Assembly (NCBI GenBank): GCA_043747595.1
Contig: JAYTOX010000082.1
Coordinates: forward strand, 1 to 64,000
Direction of reading: 5' to 3'
Length of the DNA: 64,000 nt
Source: JADKIH01 sp043747595
GTDB lineage: Bacteria; Bacteroidota; Bacteroidia; AKYH767-A; 2013-40CM-41-45
In this document: one piece after another, positions 54,075 through 62,226 of the stretch
How the letters are laid out: the number at the start of each line of letters is the position of its first letter
Numbering within the stretch: position 1 is the first letter of the stretch
Notes under the pieces: generated by a model
Database searches by the model: none
Seen by the model: the letters and a program-made list of their open reading frames with translations, nothing else
Told to the model about the DNA's origin: nothing
Made by a program: the position numbers and the translations under genes

Positions 54075-54896
54075 ATGATCAAAGGTAAACCATCGTATCC
54101 TTTCCATACTGTCGCTTTAGCAGTAGCTTTTAATAGTGAATTGAGTTTTTTAGTAGCAGAACTAAAACGCATAAGTGAAAGTCATGCTAGTATGGCAATT
54201 TTTATTCACGCCGGAAAAAGAACAGGAGAAAAATTTCGTGAGCTCAGCTCGGTAATGAATCAACATGGATTTCATGACGGGAATTCAAGAATTTATTGGG
54301 AACAAGGTTCTCCTGCAAATGCGATTTTGCAAATTTGTAGGCACGAAGTTGTCGATCTACTTATCGTTGGTTTATCCGAACGCTCAGGTTTTTCATTACC
54401 TGTCGGATCACTAACTGCAGAGTTATCGCAAAAAGCAAAGTGTACTTTGTTAGTTTATGGAAAAGAAACAGCTGGTTTCAATCGGGTTTATGTTGATGCA
54501 TTGGATCACCGTAAAACCGATCATACACTCATGACTGCCATCTATTTTGGTGAGAGAATGAAAGCAAAAGAAATGGTTGTACTCGATGCAGCGCAACGTT
54601 ACGAAACATTAAACAGCTCTTTAAATGTTTATCCTCAGTCTGCAGAATCCGAAGGTGAATTTTCAATGGCTGTTGATCGTTCAGGAGTTGACATTACAAT
54701 TTTAGCCGGTCAAGAAAATAAATTAAAAGACATTCTCACGTTGGCTCAAGAAGGCAAAGCCGATTTGATAGTAATTAATTCAATTGATCATCATCTGAAA
54801 ATTTTTGATCGCATTTCTAATGATCAAATAGGAAAAGTTTTGTCCGAATTAAATTGTAATCTAATGATCGTTCATTCACGTTTAAAGGAAGAGTGA
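54075..54896 (+). CDS. Tandem universal stress protein-like
   Basis: 273 residues, two Usp-like alpha/beta halves. Half 1 (about 8-135) is clearer: HTVALAVAFNSELSFLVAEL, then VDLLIVGLSERSGFSLPVGS and a final CTLLVYGKE. Half 2 (about 145-270) is degenerate but ends with ADLIVINSID and CNLMIVHSRL. The ATP-binding glycine loop is poorly kept, so nucleotide binding is doubtful. It ends 3 nt before aroK and is likely cotranscribed. Confidence 0.8.
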   Translation: MIKGKPSYPFHTVALAVAFNSELSFLVAELKRISESHASMAIFIHAGKRTGEKFRELSSVMNQHGFHDGNSRIYWEQGSPANAILQICRHEVVDLLIVGLSERSGFSLPVGSLTAELSQKAKCTLLVYGKETAGFNRVYVDALDHRKTDHTLMTAIYFGERMKAKEMVVLDAAQRYETLNSSLNVYPQSAESEGEFSMAVDRSGVDITILAGQENKLKDILTLAQEGKADLIVINSIDHHLKIFDRISNDQIGKVLSELNCNLMIVHSRLKEE

Positions 54897-54899
54897 AAG

Positions 54900-55409
54900 A
54901 TGAAAATATTTTTAGTTGGATATATGGGCAGCGGAAAATCTAAGACCGCAGAAGCTCTAGCGAAAGTTTTAAAGCTTGATTGGATAGACATCGACTCGCA
55001 AATTCAAATTAAAGAAGGAAGATCGATATCACAGGTATTTGAAACATCGGGCCAAGAATATTTTCGAGAGTTAGAAAAAAAGACCTTGCATGAAACCGGT
55101 TCCAAAAACGATGTAGTCATTTCAACAGGAGGAGGGCTCCCATGTTATTTCGATAATATGGATTGGATGAATAATGAAGGATTCACTGTTTATCTTGAAG
55201 CGAATTCAGGTTTATTGTTTCATAGACTTGCGTCGATGAGAGAAGGTCGTCCATTAATCGAAAAATTAAATGATGTAGAATTAATGGAGCAGATATCGAG
55301 TCATTTAATTCATCGAATACCATATTATAAAAAAGCTAAACTAGTTGTTGGAGCCGCTAATGTAAATGTAAAGCAAATTGCTGAAAAAATAGTAGCGCTA
55401 TTGAAATAA
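54900..55409 (+). CDS. aroK: Shikimate kinase
   Basis: 169 residues, the usual size. It phosphorylates shikimate in the chorismate pathway. P-loop GYMGSGKSK at 7-15, shikimate-binding DIDSQI near 32-37, Arg in YFRELEKKTL near 57, the GGG triplet in STGGGLPCY, and the lid Arg in REGRPLI. It follows the Usp gene by 3 nt, with a purine-rich AGGAAGAG that could serve as a ribosome site. No other aro gene is adjacent. Confidence 0.95.
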   Translation: MKIFLVGYMGSGKSKTAEALAKVLKLDWIDIDSQIQIKEGRSISQVFETSGQEYFRELEKKTLHETGSKNDVVISTGGGLPCYFDNMDWMNNEGFTVYLEANSGLLFHRLASMREGRPLIEKLNDVELMEQISSHLIHRIPYYKKAKLVVGAANVNVKQIAEKIVALLK

Positions 55410-55422
55410 TTATAGAGTTAAG

Positions 55423-55923
55423 TTATTCAAGCCAAGCAGTGATTTCATTTCCTTTAAATTCTACACTTACGTTTTCTTTTAAAGTGGTTGCAAGCGATAA
55501 GCCTACAAAGTCTGAACTGACAGGGTAGCTTTTATGATTTCTATCAACTAATACAAGTGTTCTTAATTTTTGTAGCTCTGAATCGAGAAAAGGTTTCATG
55601 GCATGAAGCATCGTTTTTCCGGAGTTCATCACATCATCAATTAAGATTACAGTTTTTCCATTCAACAAGTTTAATTCCATGTTTAATGAAACATTTTCAG
55701 AAAATGTACTATGCTTTTTGATGGTAACTTCTACTAATGTTACGTCTATTGGAGAAATTTCAGCAATTTTAACTGCTAATTTTTTAGCTAACTCAAATCC
55801 GTTATTAATTATTCCGGCTAAAATAATGTGGCCAGAAGAATAATTGTCTTCGTAAATCTGAAAAGCCAAACGATTTAATTTTTGATCAATTTGTTTACTG
55901 TTTAGCAATAATGTTTTCATCAT
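55423..55923 (-). CDS. Phosphoribosyltransferase (PyrR-like)
   Basis: 166 residues, type I PRTase fold. The PRPP loop is VILIDDVMNSGKT near 98-110. A hood region (LVEVTIKKHSTFSENV) and a closing strand with VLVDRNHKSYPV follow, as in PyrR. PyrR regulates pyrimidine genes by RNA attenuation in Firmicutes and has uracil phosphoribosyl activity. No pyr operon or attenuator is seen, so only the fold is certain. It is the last gene of the rlmD-NlpC/P60 set, 25 nt after the hydrolase gene. Confidence 0.85.
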   Translation of the reverse strand: MMKTLLLNSKQIDQKLNRLAFQIYEDNYSSGHIILAGIINNGFELAKKLAVKIAEISPIDVTLVEVTIKKHSTFSENVSLNMELNLLNGKTVILIDDVMNSGKTMLHAMKPFLDSELQKLRTLVLVDRNHKSYPVSSDFVGLSLATTLKENVSVEFKGNEITAWLE

Positions 55924-55948
55924 TCATTGGTTAAAATGAAACAATCAA

Positions 55949-56467
55949 TTAACGATTTATTTTTCCTCCTTTGAAAAAATATTTTTTGTAGTAAGGTTCG
56001 TCAAGGTCACTAACAATAACTCCGTTGTGCGAACTGGCGTGAGCAAATTTATTTGATCCGAGATAGATGCCTACATGAGAAATTCTGCCTCGTTTAATTT
56101 TGAAGAAAACTAAATCGCCTTCACTTAAGTCATTCAAAGAAATTGGGTCTGTTTTGTCGTATAAATCTTTTGCTGTACCTGATAATACTTTATTGTATAT
56201 TGAACGATACAGAGTACACACAAATCCTGAACAGTCAATTCCTTTTTTAGTATCGCCGCTATATCGGTAGGGTGTACCAATCCATTCTTTTAATACTTCA
56301 TAAAGTTCAGGGTTTTTGATTGACTCAATATCAAAGCCCAATTCGTTAGAATACTTATAACATAATTGCAATTGTTTTTGTTCGTGATCAGTCGCAATAG
56401 TGTCTTGCGCTTTTGTCAAAGCAGAAAGCAGAATGAACAGTACTACGAATAGAAACTTTTTTTTCAC
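55949..56467 (-). CDS. NlpC/P60 (C40) cell-wall hydrolase
   Basis: 172 residues with a signal peptide (1-20). The domain spans about 55-170. The catalytic Cys is in KKGIDCSGFVCTLY, the His in GRISHVGIYLGSNKF, and the third polar residue in FAHASSHNGV. Such enzymes cut peptidoglycan peptide bonds (gamma-D-Glu-diamino acid). Its start overlaps the rlmD stop by 4 nt, so translation is coupled; this pairing is odd functionally and probably just transcriptional. Confidence 0.92.
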   Translation of the reverse strand: MKKKFLFVVLFILLSALTKAQDTIATDHEQKQLQLCYKYSNELGFDIESIKNPELYEVLKEWIGTPYRYSGDTKKGIDCSGFVCTLYRSIYNKVLSGTAKDLYDKTDPISLNDLSEGDLVFFKIKRGRISHVGIYLGSNKFAHASSHNGVIVSDLDEPYYKKYFFKGGKINR

Positions 56468-57870
56468 GAACGTTTTTTTAGAAGCATTACGTTTTCAACA
56501 TGATTTGTATGTGGAAACATATCTACCGGTTGGTAAGACTCAACAGAGTATGCAGCATCTAGAATTTGTAGATCTCTGGCCTGTGATGAAGGGTTACAAC
56601 TTACATAAATTACTTTCTCCGGTGAATTTGCAACAATTGCTTTTACAACATCTTCATGCATTCCTGAACGAGGAGGATCGGTAATAATGACATCGGGATT
56701 ACCATGTTTTGAAATGAATTCATTATTGAAAGTATCTTTTATATCACCGGCTTTAAAAGTTACATTCGAGATACCATTGAATTTTGCATTCTCTCGAGCA
56801 TCTTTAATTGCATCTTCAACATTATCAATTCCCGTTACATGTTTTGCATTGCCGGCAACGAAAGATGCGATTGTTCCTGTTCCAGTATAAAGATCATAGA
56901 CATTCTCAACACCTGTGAGTTCTGCATAATTTCTTACGATCTTGTACAACTCATAGGCTTGAAGTGAATTGGTTTGATAAAATGACTTAGCGCTAATTCG
57001 GAATGTAAGATTTTCCATTTTCTCTTCTATCCACTTTTTTCCATTGAATAATTCAACATCTAAATCGTAAATTGTATCGTTACGTTTCGGATTAATGATG
57101 TATTGCAGAGAAGTGATTTGTGGGAATGAATTTTTCAAATGATTCATTAAACTTTCTCTGCTTTCCTCGTCATCCTTTTTGAAAACCATTACAACCATCC
57201 ATTCTCCGGTTGAAGTAGATCTGATAATTAGATTTCGTAAATAACCTTCTTGCGTTTTAGGGTCGAAAAATTCTAAGTTGTTTTCAACTGCATGATGTTT
57301 TACTGCAAGTCTTATTTTATTACTAAGATCATCTTGTAAAAAACATTCTTTAATGTCAAGAATTTTATCGAAGCGCGACGGTACATGAAAACCAAGAGCA
57401 GGTTGAAACAATGATGCGCCACTGTCTAAATCTTCTTTTGTAAGCCATGCTTTGTTGGAAAACGTATATTCAAGTTTATTGCGATAGTATTTAGTTTGAG
57501 CAGATCCTTTGATCGAAACTACCTCAGGCAATTCAATTTTTCCAACTCGTTCTAAAACGTCTTGAACTTGCTTTTGTTTAAAAAATAATTGCTTTTCATA
57601 CGTCATGTGTTGCCACTTGCAACCGCCACACGTTCCGAAATGTGAACAAAAAGGAGTAAGACGATCAGGTGATGGAGTAATAATATTTACAACTTTTCCT
57701 TCCGCATAATTTTTCTTTTTACGATAAATCATAACATCAGCAACATCTCCAGGTACGCCTCCTTCAGCGAATATTACATAATTATCGAATCTCGCCATCG
57801 CATTTCCTTCCGAGCCTGCGTCTGAAATAGCTATATTTTCAACTATTTCACCCTTTTTTACATTTTCCAT
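56464..57870 (-). CDS. rlmD: 23S rRNA (uracil-C5)-methyltransferase RlmD/RumA-type
   Basis: 468 residues. The N-terminal TRAM domain spans about 5-65. The iron-sulphur cysteines are in CSHFGTCGGCKWQHMTYEKQ and a further Cys in the C-terminal SAM domain. The methyltransferase domain has YDLYTGTGTIASFVA, the DPPRSGMHEDVV motif and the nucleophilic Cys in YVSCNPSSQARDL. It methylates a uridine in 23S rRNA; whether the target is U1939 or U747 is not fixed by motif. It leads the three-gene minus-strand unit. Confidence 0.93.
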   Translation of the reverse strand: MENVKKGEIVENIAISDAGSEGNAMARFDNYVIFAEGGVPGDVADVMIYRKKKNYAEGKVVNIITPSPDRLTPFCSHFGTCGGCKWQHMTYEKQLFFKQKQVQDVLERVGKIELPEVVSIKGSAQTKYYRNKLEYTFSNKAWLTKEDLDSGASLFQPALGFHVPSRFDKILDIKECFLQDDLSNKIRLAVKHHAVENNLEFFDPKTQEGYLRNLIIRSTSTGEWMVVMVFKKDDEESRESLMNHLKNSFPQITSLQYIINPKRNDTIYDLDVELFNGKKWIEEKMENLTFRISAKSFYQTNSLQAYELYKIVRNYAELTGVENVYDLYTGTGTIASFVAGNAKHVTGIDNVEDAIKDARENAKFNGISNVTFKAGDIKDTFNNEFISKHGNPDVIITDPPRSGMHEDVVKAIVANSPEKVIYVSCNPSSQARDLQILDAAYSVESYQPVDMFPHTNHVENVMLLKKRS

Positions 57871-57995
57871 AGGTGGCTAAAGTAGGTAAATGAAATTGGA
57901 TTTCTCTTTGAAAATTCGTGTTTCAGATCAATAGTGTTATTAAATCTTTTTCTGATCGAAAGAGGAAAAATAGCTGATAGATTTTGCCAAAATCA

Positions 57996-58027
57996 TTTGA
58001 AAAGACTGAGCCAATTGGCTATTTTTG
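57996..58027 (+). promoter_or_regulatory. Promoter of rocD
   Basis: TTTG at 57996-57999, a 20-nt spacer, TATTTTTG at 58020-58027, an exact consensus. Initiation near 58034 supports the ATG at 58051, not the frame opening at 57934. Confidence 0.75.
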
Positions 58028-58050
58028 TAGAAATAAAATTTACTCACCCA

Positions 58051-59283
58051 ATGAAAGTAGTCCTGGAAGAAAAATCGTTGACAGAACAAGCAATTGAAAG
58101 AGAAGATAGGTATGGTGCACACAATTATCATCCACTGCCTGTTGTACTTGAAAGAGGTGAAGGAGTTTTTGTTTGGGATGTAGAAGGAAAAAAATATTAT
58201 GATTTTCTTTCAGCTTACTCTGCTTTAAATCAAGGGCACAATCACCCGAAGATTGTTAAAGCACTAGTAGATCAATTAGGTAAAATATCACTTACTTCAA
58301 GAGCTTTTTACAATGATTGTCTTGGAGAATATGAAGAGTTTATCACTGCTTATTTTGGTTACGATAAAGTACTGCCGATGAATACCGGTGCAGAAGGAGT
58401 GGAGACTGCTCTTAAACTTGCGCGTAGATGGGCGTATGAAAAAAAGAATGTTCCGGAAAATCAAGCGAAGATTATTGTTTGCGATGGAAATTTTCATGGA
58501 CGGACCATCACTATTATCTCTGCATCTACCGATCCTGATTCGTATACTAATTTTGGCCCGTACACTCCAGGCTTTATAAAGATTCCTTACAACGATCTAG
58601 ATGCACTTTCAATAGCATTAAAAGATCCTACTGTTGCAGGATTCCTTGTGGAACCGATTCAAGGCGAAGCAGGTGTTAATGTTCCTTCAGATGGATATTT
58701 AAAAGGAGCATTTGACTTATGTAAGAAGAATAACGTACTTTTTATTGCCGATGAAATCCAAACGGGATTATGTAGAACCGGAAAATTGTTAGCCTGCGAT
58801 CATGAAAATGTTCATGGGGATATTTTAATATTAGGTAAGGCATTAAGTGGTGGCTTGCTTCCTGTTTCTGCAGTTTTAGCGAGCAATGAAATTATGTTAT
58901 GCATCAAACCAGGTGAGCATGGAAGTACCTATGGCGGAAATCCTTTGGCTGCCAAAGTAGCAGTTGCTGCATTGAAAGTTTTGAAGGATGAAAAGCTGGC
59001 TGAAAATGCAGAACGCTTAGGAAAAATTTTGCTGGATGAATTGAATGCTATCAAACACGATCATATAAAGCTTGTACGAGGCAGAGGTCTTTTCTGTGCA
59101 ATGATCATTGAACCTAAAGATGGAAAAGATGCGTGGGATGTTTGCGTTTCACTCAAAGAAAATGGATTGCTTGCTAAGCCAACTCATGGAGATATAATTC
59201 GTTTTGCTCCGCCACTTATCATTAATGAAGAGCAGTTGTTCGATTGCATCCGAATTATTAAAGAAACGTTAGCCGCCTATTAA
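58051..59283 (+). CDS. rocD: Ornithine-oxo-acid aminotransferase
   Basis: 410 residues from MKVVLEEKSL at 58051; the longer frame contains the promoter. It is a class III PLP aminotransferase: RYGAHNYHPLPVVLERGEG opening, MNTGAEGVETALKLARRWAY, GNFHGRTI, EPIQGEAGVNVP, ADEIQTGLCRTGKLLACDH, the PLP Lys in ILGKALSGG, and GEHGSTYGGNPLAA. It converts ornithine plus 2-oxoglutarate to glutamate semialdehyde plus glutamate. It is alone, between two oppositely directed units. Confidence 0.95.
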   Translation: MKVVLEEKSLTEQAIEREDRYGAHNYHPLPVVLERGEGVFVWDVEGKKYYDFLSAYSALNQGHNHPKIVKALVDQLGKISLTSRAFYNDCLGEYEEFITAYFGYDKVLPMNTGAEGVETALKLARRWAYEKKNVPENQAKIIVCDGNFHGRTITIISASTDPDSYTNFGPYTPGFIKIPYNDLDALSIALKDPTVAGFLVEPIQGEAGVNVPSDGYLKGAFDLCKKNNVLFIADEIQTGLCRTGKLLACDHENVHGDILILGKALSGGLLPVSAVLASNEIMLCIKPGEHGSTYGGNPLAAKVAVAALKVLKDEKLAENAERLGKILLDELNAIKHDHIKLVRGRGLFCAMIIEPKDGKDAWDVCVSLKENGLLAKPTHGDIIRFAPPLIINEEQLFDCIRIIKETLAAY

Positions 59284-59294
59284 GAAGCTGATTA

Positions 59295-59813
59295 TTATCG
59301 ACAATTTTCTTTCCAAACAGTTTCAGAAAAATGATTGTCTATGCTTTTTAATTTGAGCAAATCTTTACAAGCATCATCTCTTTTTCCTAATGTTAAATAA
59401 GTGATTGCTCTATTGTAATAACAATCTTGATCGGTACTGTCGAGTGAGAGCGCTTTAGAATAATCGAGTAACGCTTCTTGGTACATCTTCATTTCAAATT
59501 TAGCATTCGCTCGCAAGTAGAAAAGGTCAACGTTATTGGTGTCTGTTGCAATTGCATTAGTGAAATCATTAATTGCATTCATGAAATCGCTCATTAAAAA
59601 GCGCATTTGACCAATATAAAAAAGCACTTCCGCATTATTAGGCGCTATATCAAGAGCTTTTGAATAATAGTTCATCGCACCTTTGTAATCGTCGTTGTCT
59701 GATTTAATATTTCCTGCAGTAATAAAATCTTGAATAGTATTTTGAGCAGAACATCCATGATGTATAAAAGCTATCAAGAAAAACAAAAACAAATATTTGA
59801 CTGTTGAATTCAT
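59295..59813 (-). CDS. TPR-repeat lipoprotein (operon gene 4)
   Basis: 172 residues. The signal region has a possible lipobox (FIHHGC, Cys at 21). Residues about 26-165 hold four tetratricopeptide repeats, for example DDYKGAMNYYSKALDIAPNN, MNAINDFTNAIATDTNN and YQEALLDYSKALSLDSTDQ, with YLTLGKRDDACKDLLKLK as the last. TPRs mediate protein contacts, presumably at the membrane surface. Its start overlaps the previous stop by 4 nt, so it is translationally coupled to the three genes above it. Confidence 0.85.
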   Translation of the reverse strand: MNSTVKYLFLFFLIAFIHHGCSAQNTIQDFITAGNIKSDNDDYKGAMNYYSKALDIAPNNAEVLFYIGQMRFLMSDFMNAINDFTNAIATDTNNVDLFYLRANAKFEMKMYQEALLDYSKALSLDSTDQDCYYNRAITYLTLGKRDDACKDLLKLKSIDNHFSETVWKENCR

Positions 59814-60076
59814 TTTGATAGTGTCTTTGTAGACTGAAGTGGAACTGCTTTGTTTTTATTGAAGGGCGATTTCGTTTTCTTCGGAACTGTAGGTGTTTGT
59901 TTGGTGATATATTTTCTTTTCGATGGTGGAGTATATTCTCGTTTATCTTTCCGAATTGATAATTGTTGTCGAATTGATTGCCCATTTACTTCGATAACGC
60001 AAATGTTATATGCACCCAATTGTTGAAAGCCGCAGCATAATAGAAAAGTTAAAATCAAACAAATCGTAGTTTTCAT
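59810..60076 (-). CDS. Small secreted basic protein (operon gene 3)
   Basis: 88 residues; family not recognised. A signal peptide (about 1-21, MKTTICLILTFLLCCGFQQL) precedes a short mature part that is increasingly basic and Pro/Thr-rich (KREYTPPSKRKYI, TPTVPKKTKSPFNKNKAV). This tail is probably unstructured and could bind DNA, peptidoglycan or an acidic partner. Coupled by 4-nt overlaps to the genes on both sides, which supports it being a real gene despite its size. Confidence 0.7.
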   Translation of the reverse strand: MKTTICLILTFLLCCGFQQLGAYNICVIEVNGQSIRQQLSIRKDKREYTPPSKRKYITKQTPTVPKKTKSPFNKNKAVPLQSTKTLSK

Positions 60077-60840
60077 TGCTTCAATTCTGAAGTAGTTTTT
60101 AAAATTGCCGATGTAATTTGGTCAGCATGTTTTGAATCGATTCCTTTGGAAGTTTTCAATTTATTTCTAAGCTGAACAATTGTGCTTTCTATTTCTGTAA
60201 TTAACTTAGTTGAAGCACTAGATAAGCCTTCTTGAAGTACTCCAACCAGAGCAAAACGGTGACCTTTCTTTATTAATAATTTGTTTTCGCTGATTTTCTT
60301 TTTAAGATTATTGAATTTTACTCCTGAAGATACAAAAATTGCTGCGAAAATAAGTGCCAATCCGATAATAAGCAATGAAAAATATTTTTTGAAACTAGTA
60401 ATCTTTGTTGAAAGCTCATCAATATCTATTTGTAATTGTTGTACATTATTCTGAAGCTTCATTTGTTCCGTTTTGTCGGCATCTCTTTTTGAATTAATTG
60501 TTGTTGCTGCTTCAGCTATAGTAGCATCTTTCTTCAACTTTAACATTTCAATTTTATAATTCAAATACATATCATAAACATCAAAGCCTTGTTTAAAATG
60601 ATTGTTGTCGGCATAGCCTTTACTGATATTTATATATGCTTGCATCAAAAGCGAGTCAACGCCATTTCCGTGAATTTGTTTGAACGGCCTAAGACTAATC
60701 ATTAAATTATCTAATGCATCAGGCTTTAGATAAATTGTTTTAGATTGATTCACCAATTGCTCTAGTTGTTCGGTGTTTTGAGCTTTGGATTGAAGTGCCG
60801 TAAGCACAATGAATAGGGCGAGTGTTATTTTTTTGATCAT
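60073..60840 (-). CDS. Membrane coiled-coil protein with DHp-like segment (operon gene 2)
   Basis: 255 residues; no named family. Signal peptide 1-20 (SKA end), an extracytoplasmic helical region to about 150 with coiled-coil character (120-150), a membrane helix at about 153-172 and a cytoplasmic helical tail. The tail contains RFALVGVLQEGLSSASTKL (195-213), which lines up with the histidine-kinase dimerisation helix pattern SLGQLTAGIAHEIQNPL but has Ser where the phospho-accepting His would be. I infer that the tail dimerises or docks with the kinase-like partner. The alignment is by eye only. Confidence 0.65.
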   Translation of the reverse strand: MIKKITLALFIVLTALQSKAQNTEQLEQLVNQSKTIYLKPDALDNLMISLRPFKQIHGNGVDSLLMQAYINISKGYADNNHFKQGFDVYDMYLNYKIEMLKLKKDATIAEAATTINSKRDADKTEQMKLQNNVQQLQIDIDELSTKITSFKKYFSLLIIGLALIFAAIFVSSGVKFNNLKKKISENKLLIKKGHRFALVGVLQEGLSSASTKLITEIESTIVQLRNKLKTSKGIDSKHADQITSAILKTTSELKQ

Positions 60841-62072
60841 GATATAAAAAATTTAATGTAAACATCAGTACTGTTTCCGCTTTCACTTTCAATTTTAATT
60901 TCACCTTTGTGGAATTCGCTGATTATTTGTTTACTTATTGTTAAGCCTAAACCGGAACCTTCTTTTGGTTCACGAGTCGAGTAAAATTCATCCATTGCTT
61001 TTGTAAGTACTTCGTCGGCCATTCCAATACCGTTATCCTTAATTCTTATTTGTAAAAAGCGTGGAAGGATTCGTGTACTAATTGAAATTTTTGGTTGATA
61101 TCCCTTAATGCCTTTTTTGTACTTGTCTTCAATTGATTTAAATGAATTATTCAGTAAGTTTAATAACAGATATCCGATTGCTCCTTGATTTGTTTTCACA
61201 GCTGGAAGGCTTTTCTCGAAATCTTTTGTGATATGACAATCGTATTCCGGATGATTTTGTATTAATCCACGAATGAATATTTCTAGATATTCTTCACAAA
61301 GTTTGTTTATATCGGTTGATTCATGTTCTCTGTTTATTTCATTTTCCTGAGAAATGAGAGCATTAATCAATCTTGTTTCAAAATGTGTGGTAGCTACTAT
61401 TTTTTGAATTTCTGCAGTTTGCTTGTTCGTCCAATTTTCATCTGTCCCGTTTTCTGATTCTAATCCTATTGAAGCAGAAAGCAAAGTGTCGCTTTCTTCT
61501 TTCAGTCTTAAGTAAGCATTTTTTTGATGTTTGTATTTATTAAATACAATTTCAGCCTTATTCAAATTAGTTTTAATAGTCAGCAAGCGATCTTCCGTCT
61601 TTGCCAGTTCAATTTCTTGTTTTTTAAGTTTTCTTCTTTTGACTTGTAAAAAAAGAAGGGTAATAATTAACCAAATGCCGAATGAAATTGCGAACGACCT
61701 TAAAAGTTTATCATATTTCGCTTTCGTTTCTGCTTTTTGAACGGTTAAATTTTCAATCGTATTTGTGTGATCTTGAAGTTTTGTTTGCAGAGAAGCGCTA
61801 TTGTTTAAATAAGTTTGCTTCATTAATAGCAAAGTGTCCTTTAATTCGGATTCGAACGATGAGTCGAGCGTCTGATTATATTGATGAAGTTCCTCTAGCC
61901 CAAATCTGTTTAGGTTTTTTCCATAATACGATTTCGCTTTAGAATCGTGAAATTCAAGAGCAGTGTTATTTTGTATTTTATAAATAGGAGCACTTCGTTG
62001 TGCAAATACATTTTGAATTTGCAAAAATAATGCAGGTAAAAGTAACAGAAATACTAGAGGTGATTTTTTCAT
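60837..62072 (-). CDS. Sensor histidine-kinase-like protein, phospho-acceptor His apparently absent (operon gene 1)
   Basis: 411 residues. Signal peptide 1-25, an extracytoplasmic helical region, membrane helix about 127-143, coiled coil about 144-200, then a GHKL ATPase domain: N-box NLLNNSFKSI at 305-314, G1 KDNGIG at 345-350 and G2 GSGLGLTIS at 372-380. The usual H-box (GIAHEIxNP) is not found; the best-aligned segment, SASIGLESEN (199-208), has Leu where His should be. There is no receiver, PAS or HAMP domain. If active it might phosphorylate a partner protein, or it may act as a pseudo-kinase. It heads the operon; a weak TATCTTGT lies upstream. Confidence 0.8.
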   Translation of the reverse strand: MKKSPLVFLLLLPALFLQIQNVFAQRSAPIYKIQNNTALEFHDSKAKSYYGKNLNRFGLEELHQYNQTLDSSFESELKDTLLLMKQTYLNNSASLQTKLQDHTNTIENLTVQKAETKAKYDKLLRSFAISFGIWLIITLLFLQVKRRKLKKQEIELAKTEDRLLTIKTNLNKAEIVFNKYKHQKNAYLRLKEESDTLLSASIGLESENGTDENWTNKQTAEIQKIVATTHFETRLINALISQENEINREHESTDINKLCEEYLEIFIRGLIQNHPEYDCHITKDFEKSLPAVKTNQGAIGYLLLNLLNNSFKSIEDKYKKGIKGYQPKISISTRILPRFLQIRIKDNGIGMADEVLTKAMDEFYSTREPKEGSGLGLTISKQIISEFHKGEIKIESESGNSTDVYIKFFIS

Positions 62073-62175
62073 TATTCAACAAATCGTTTTAAATCAAGTT
62101 TACAAGATAAAACTTACTATCCTAATCTCTCCCAACTTGAAAGTTTAATTATTAACGATGTAATGTGCATGAATT

Positions 62176-62183
62176 TAAATTTG
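62176..62183 (+). promoter_or_regulatory. -7 promoter box for the transglycosylase gene
   Basis: TAAATTTG, an exact TAnnTTTG match, 43 nt before the ATG at 62227. No TTG is seen at the -33 position, so confidence is limited. Confidence 0.4.
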
Positions 62184-62226
62184 ATTTCAAAGAAAGAATG
62201 TTCATTTTAGTGCCTTAGTAACGACC

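Noticed and set aside
57934..58050. 39-codon extension of rocD
   Set aside because: The complete promoter (57996-58027) lies inside it.
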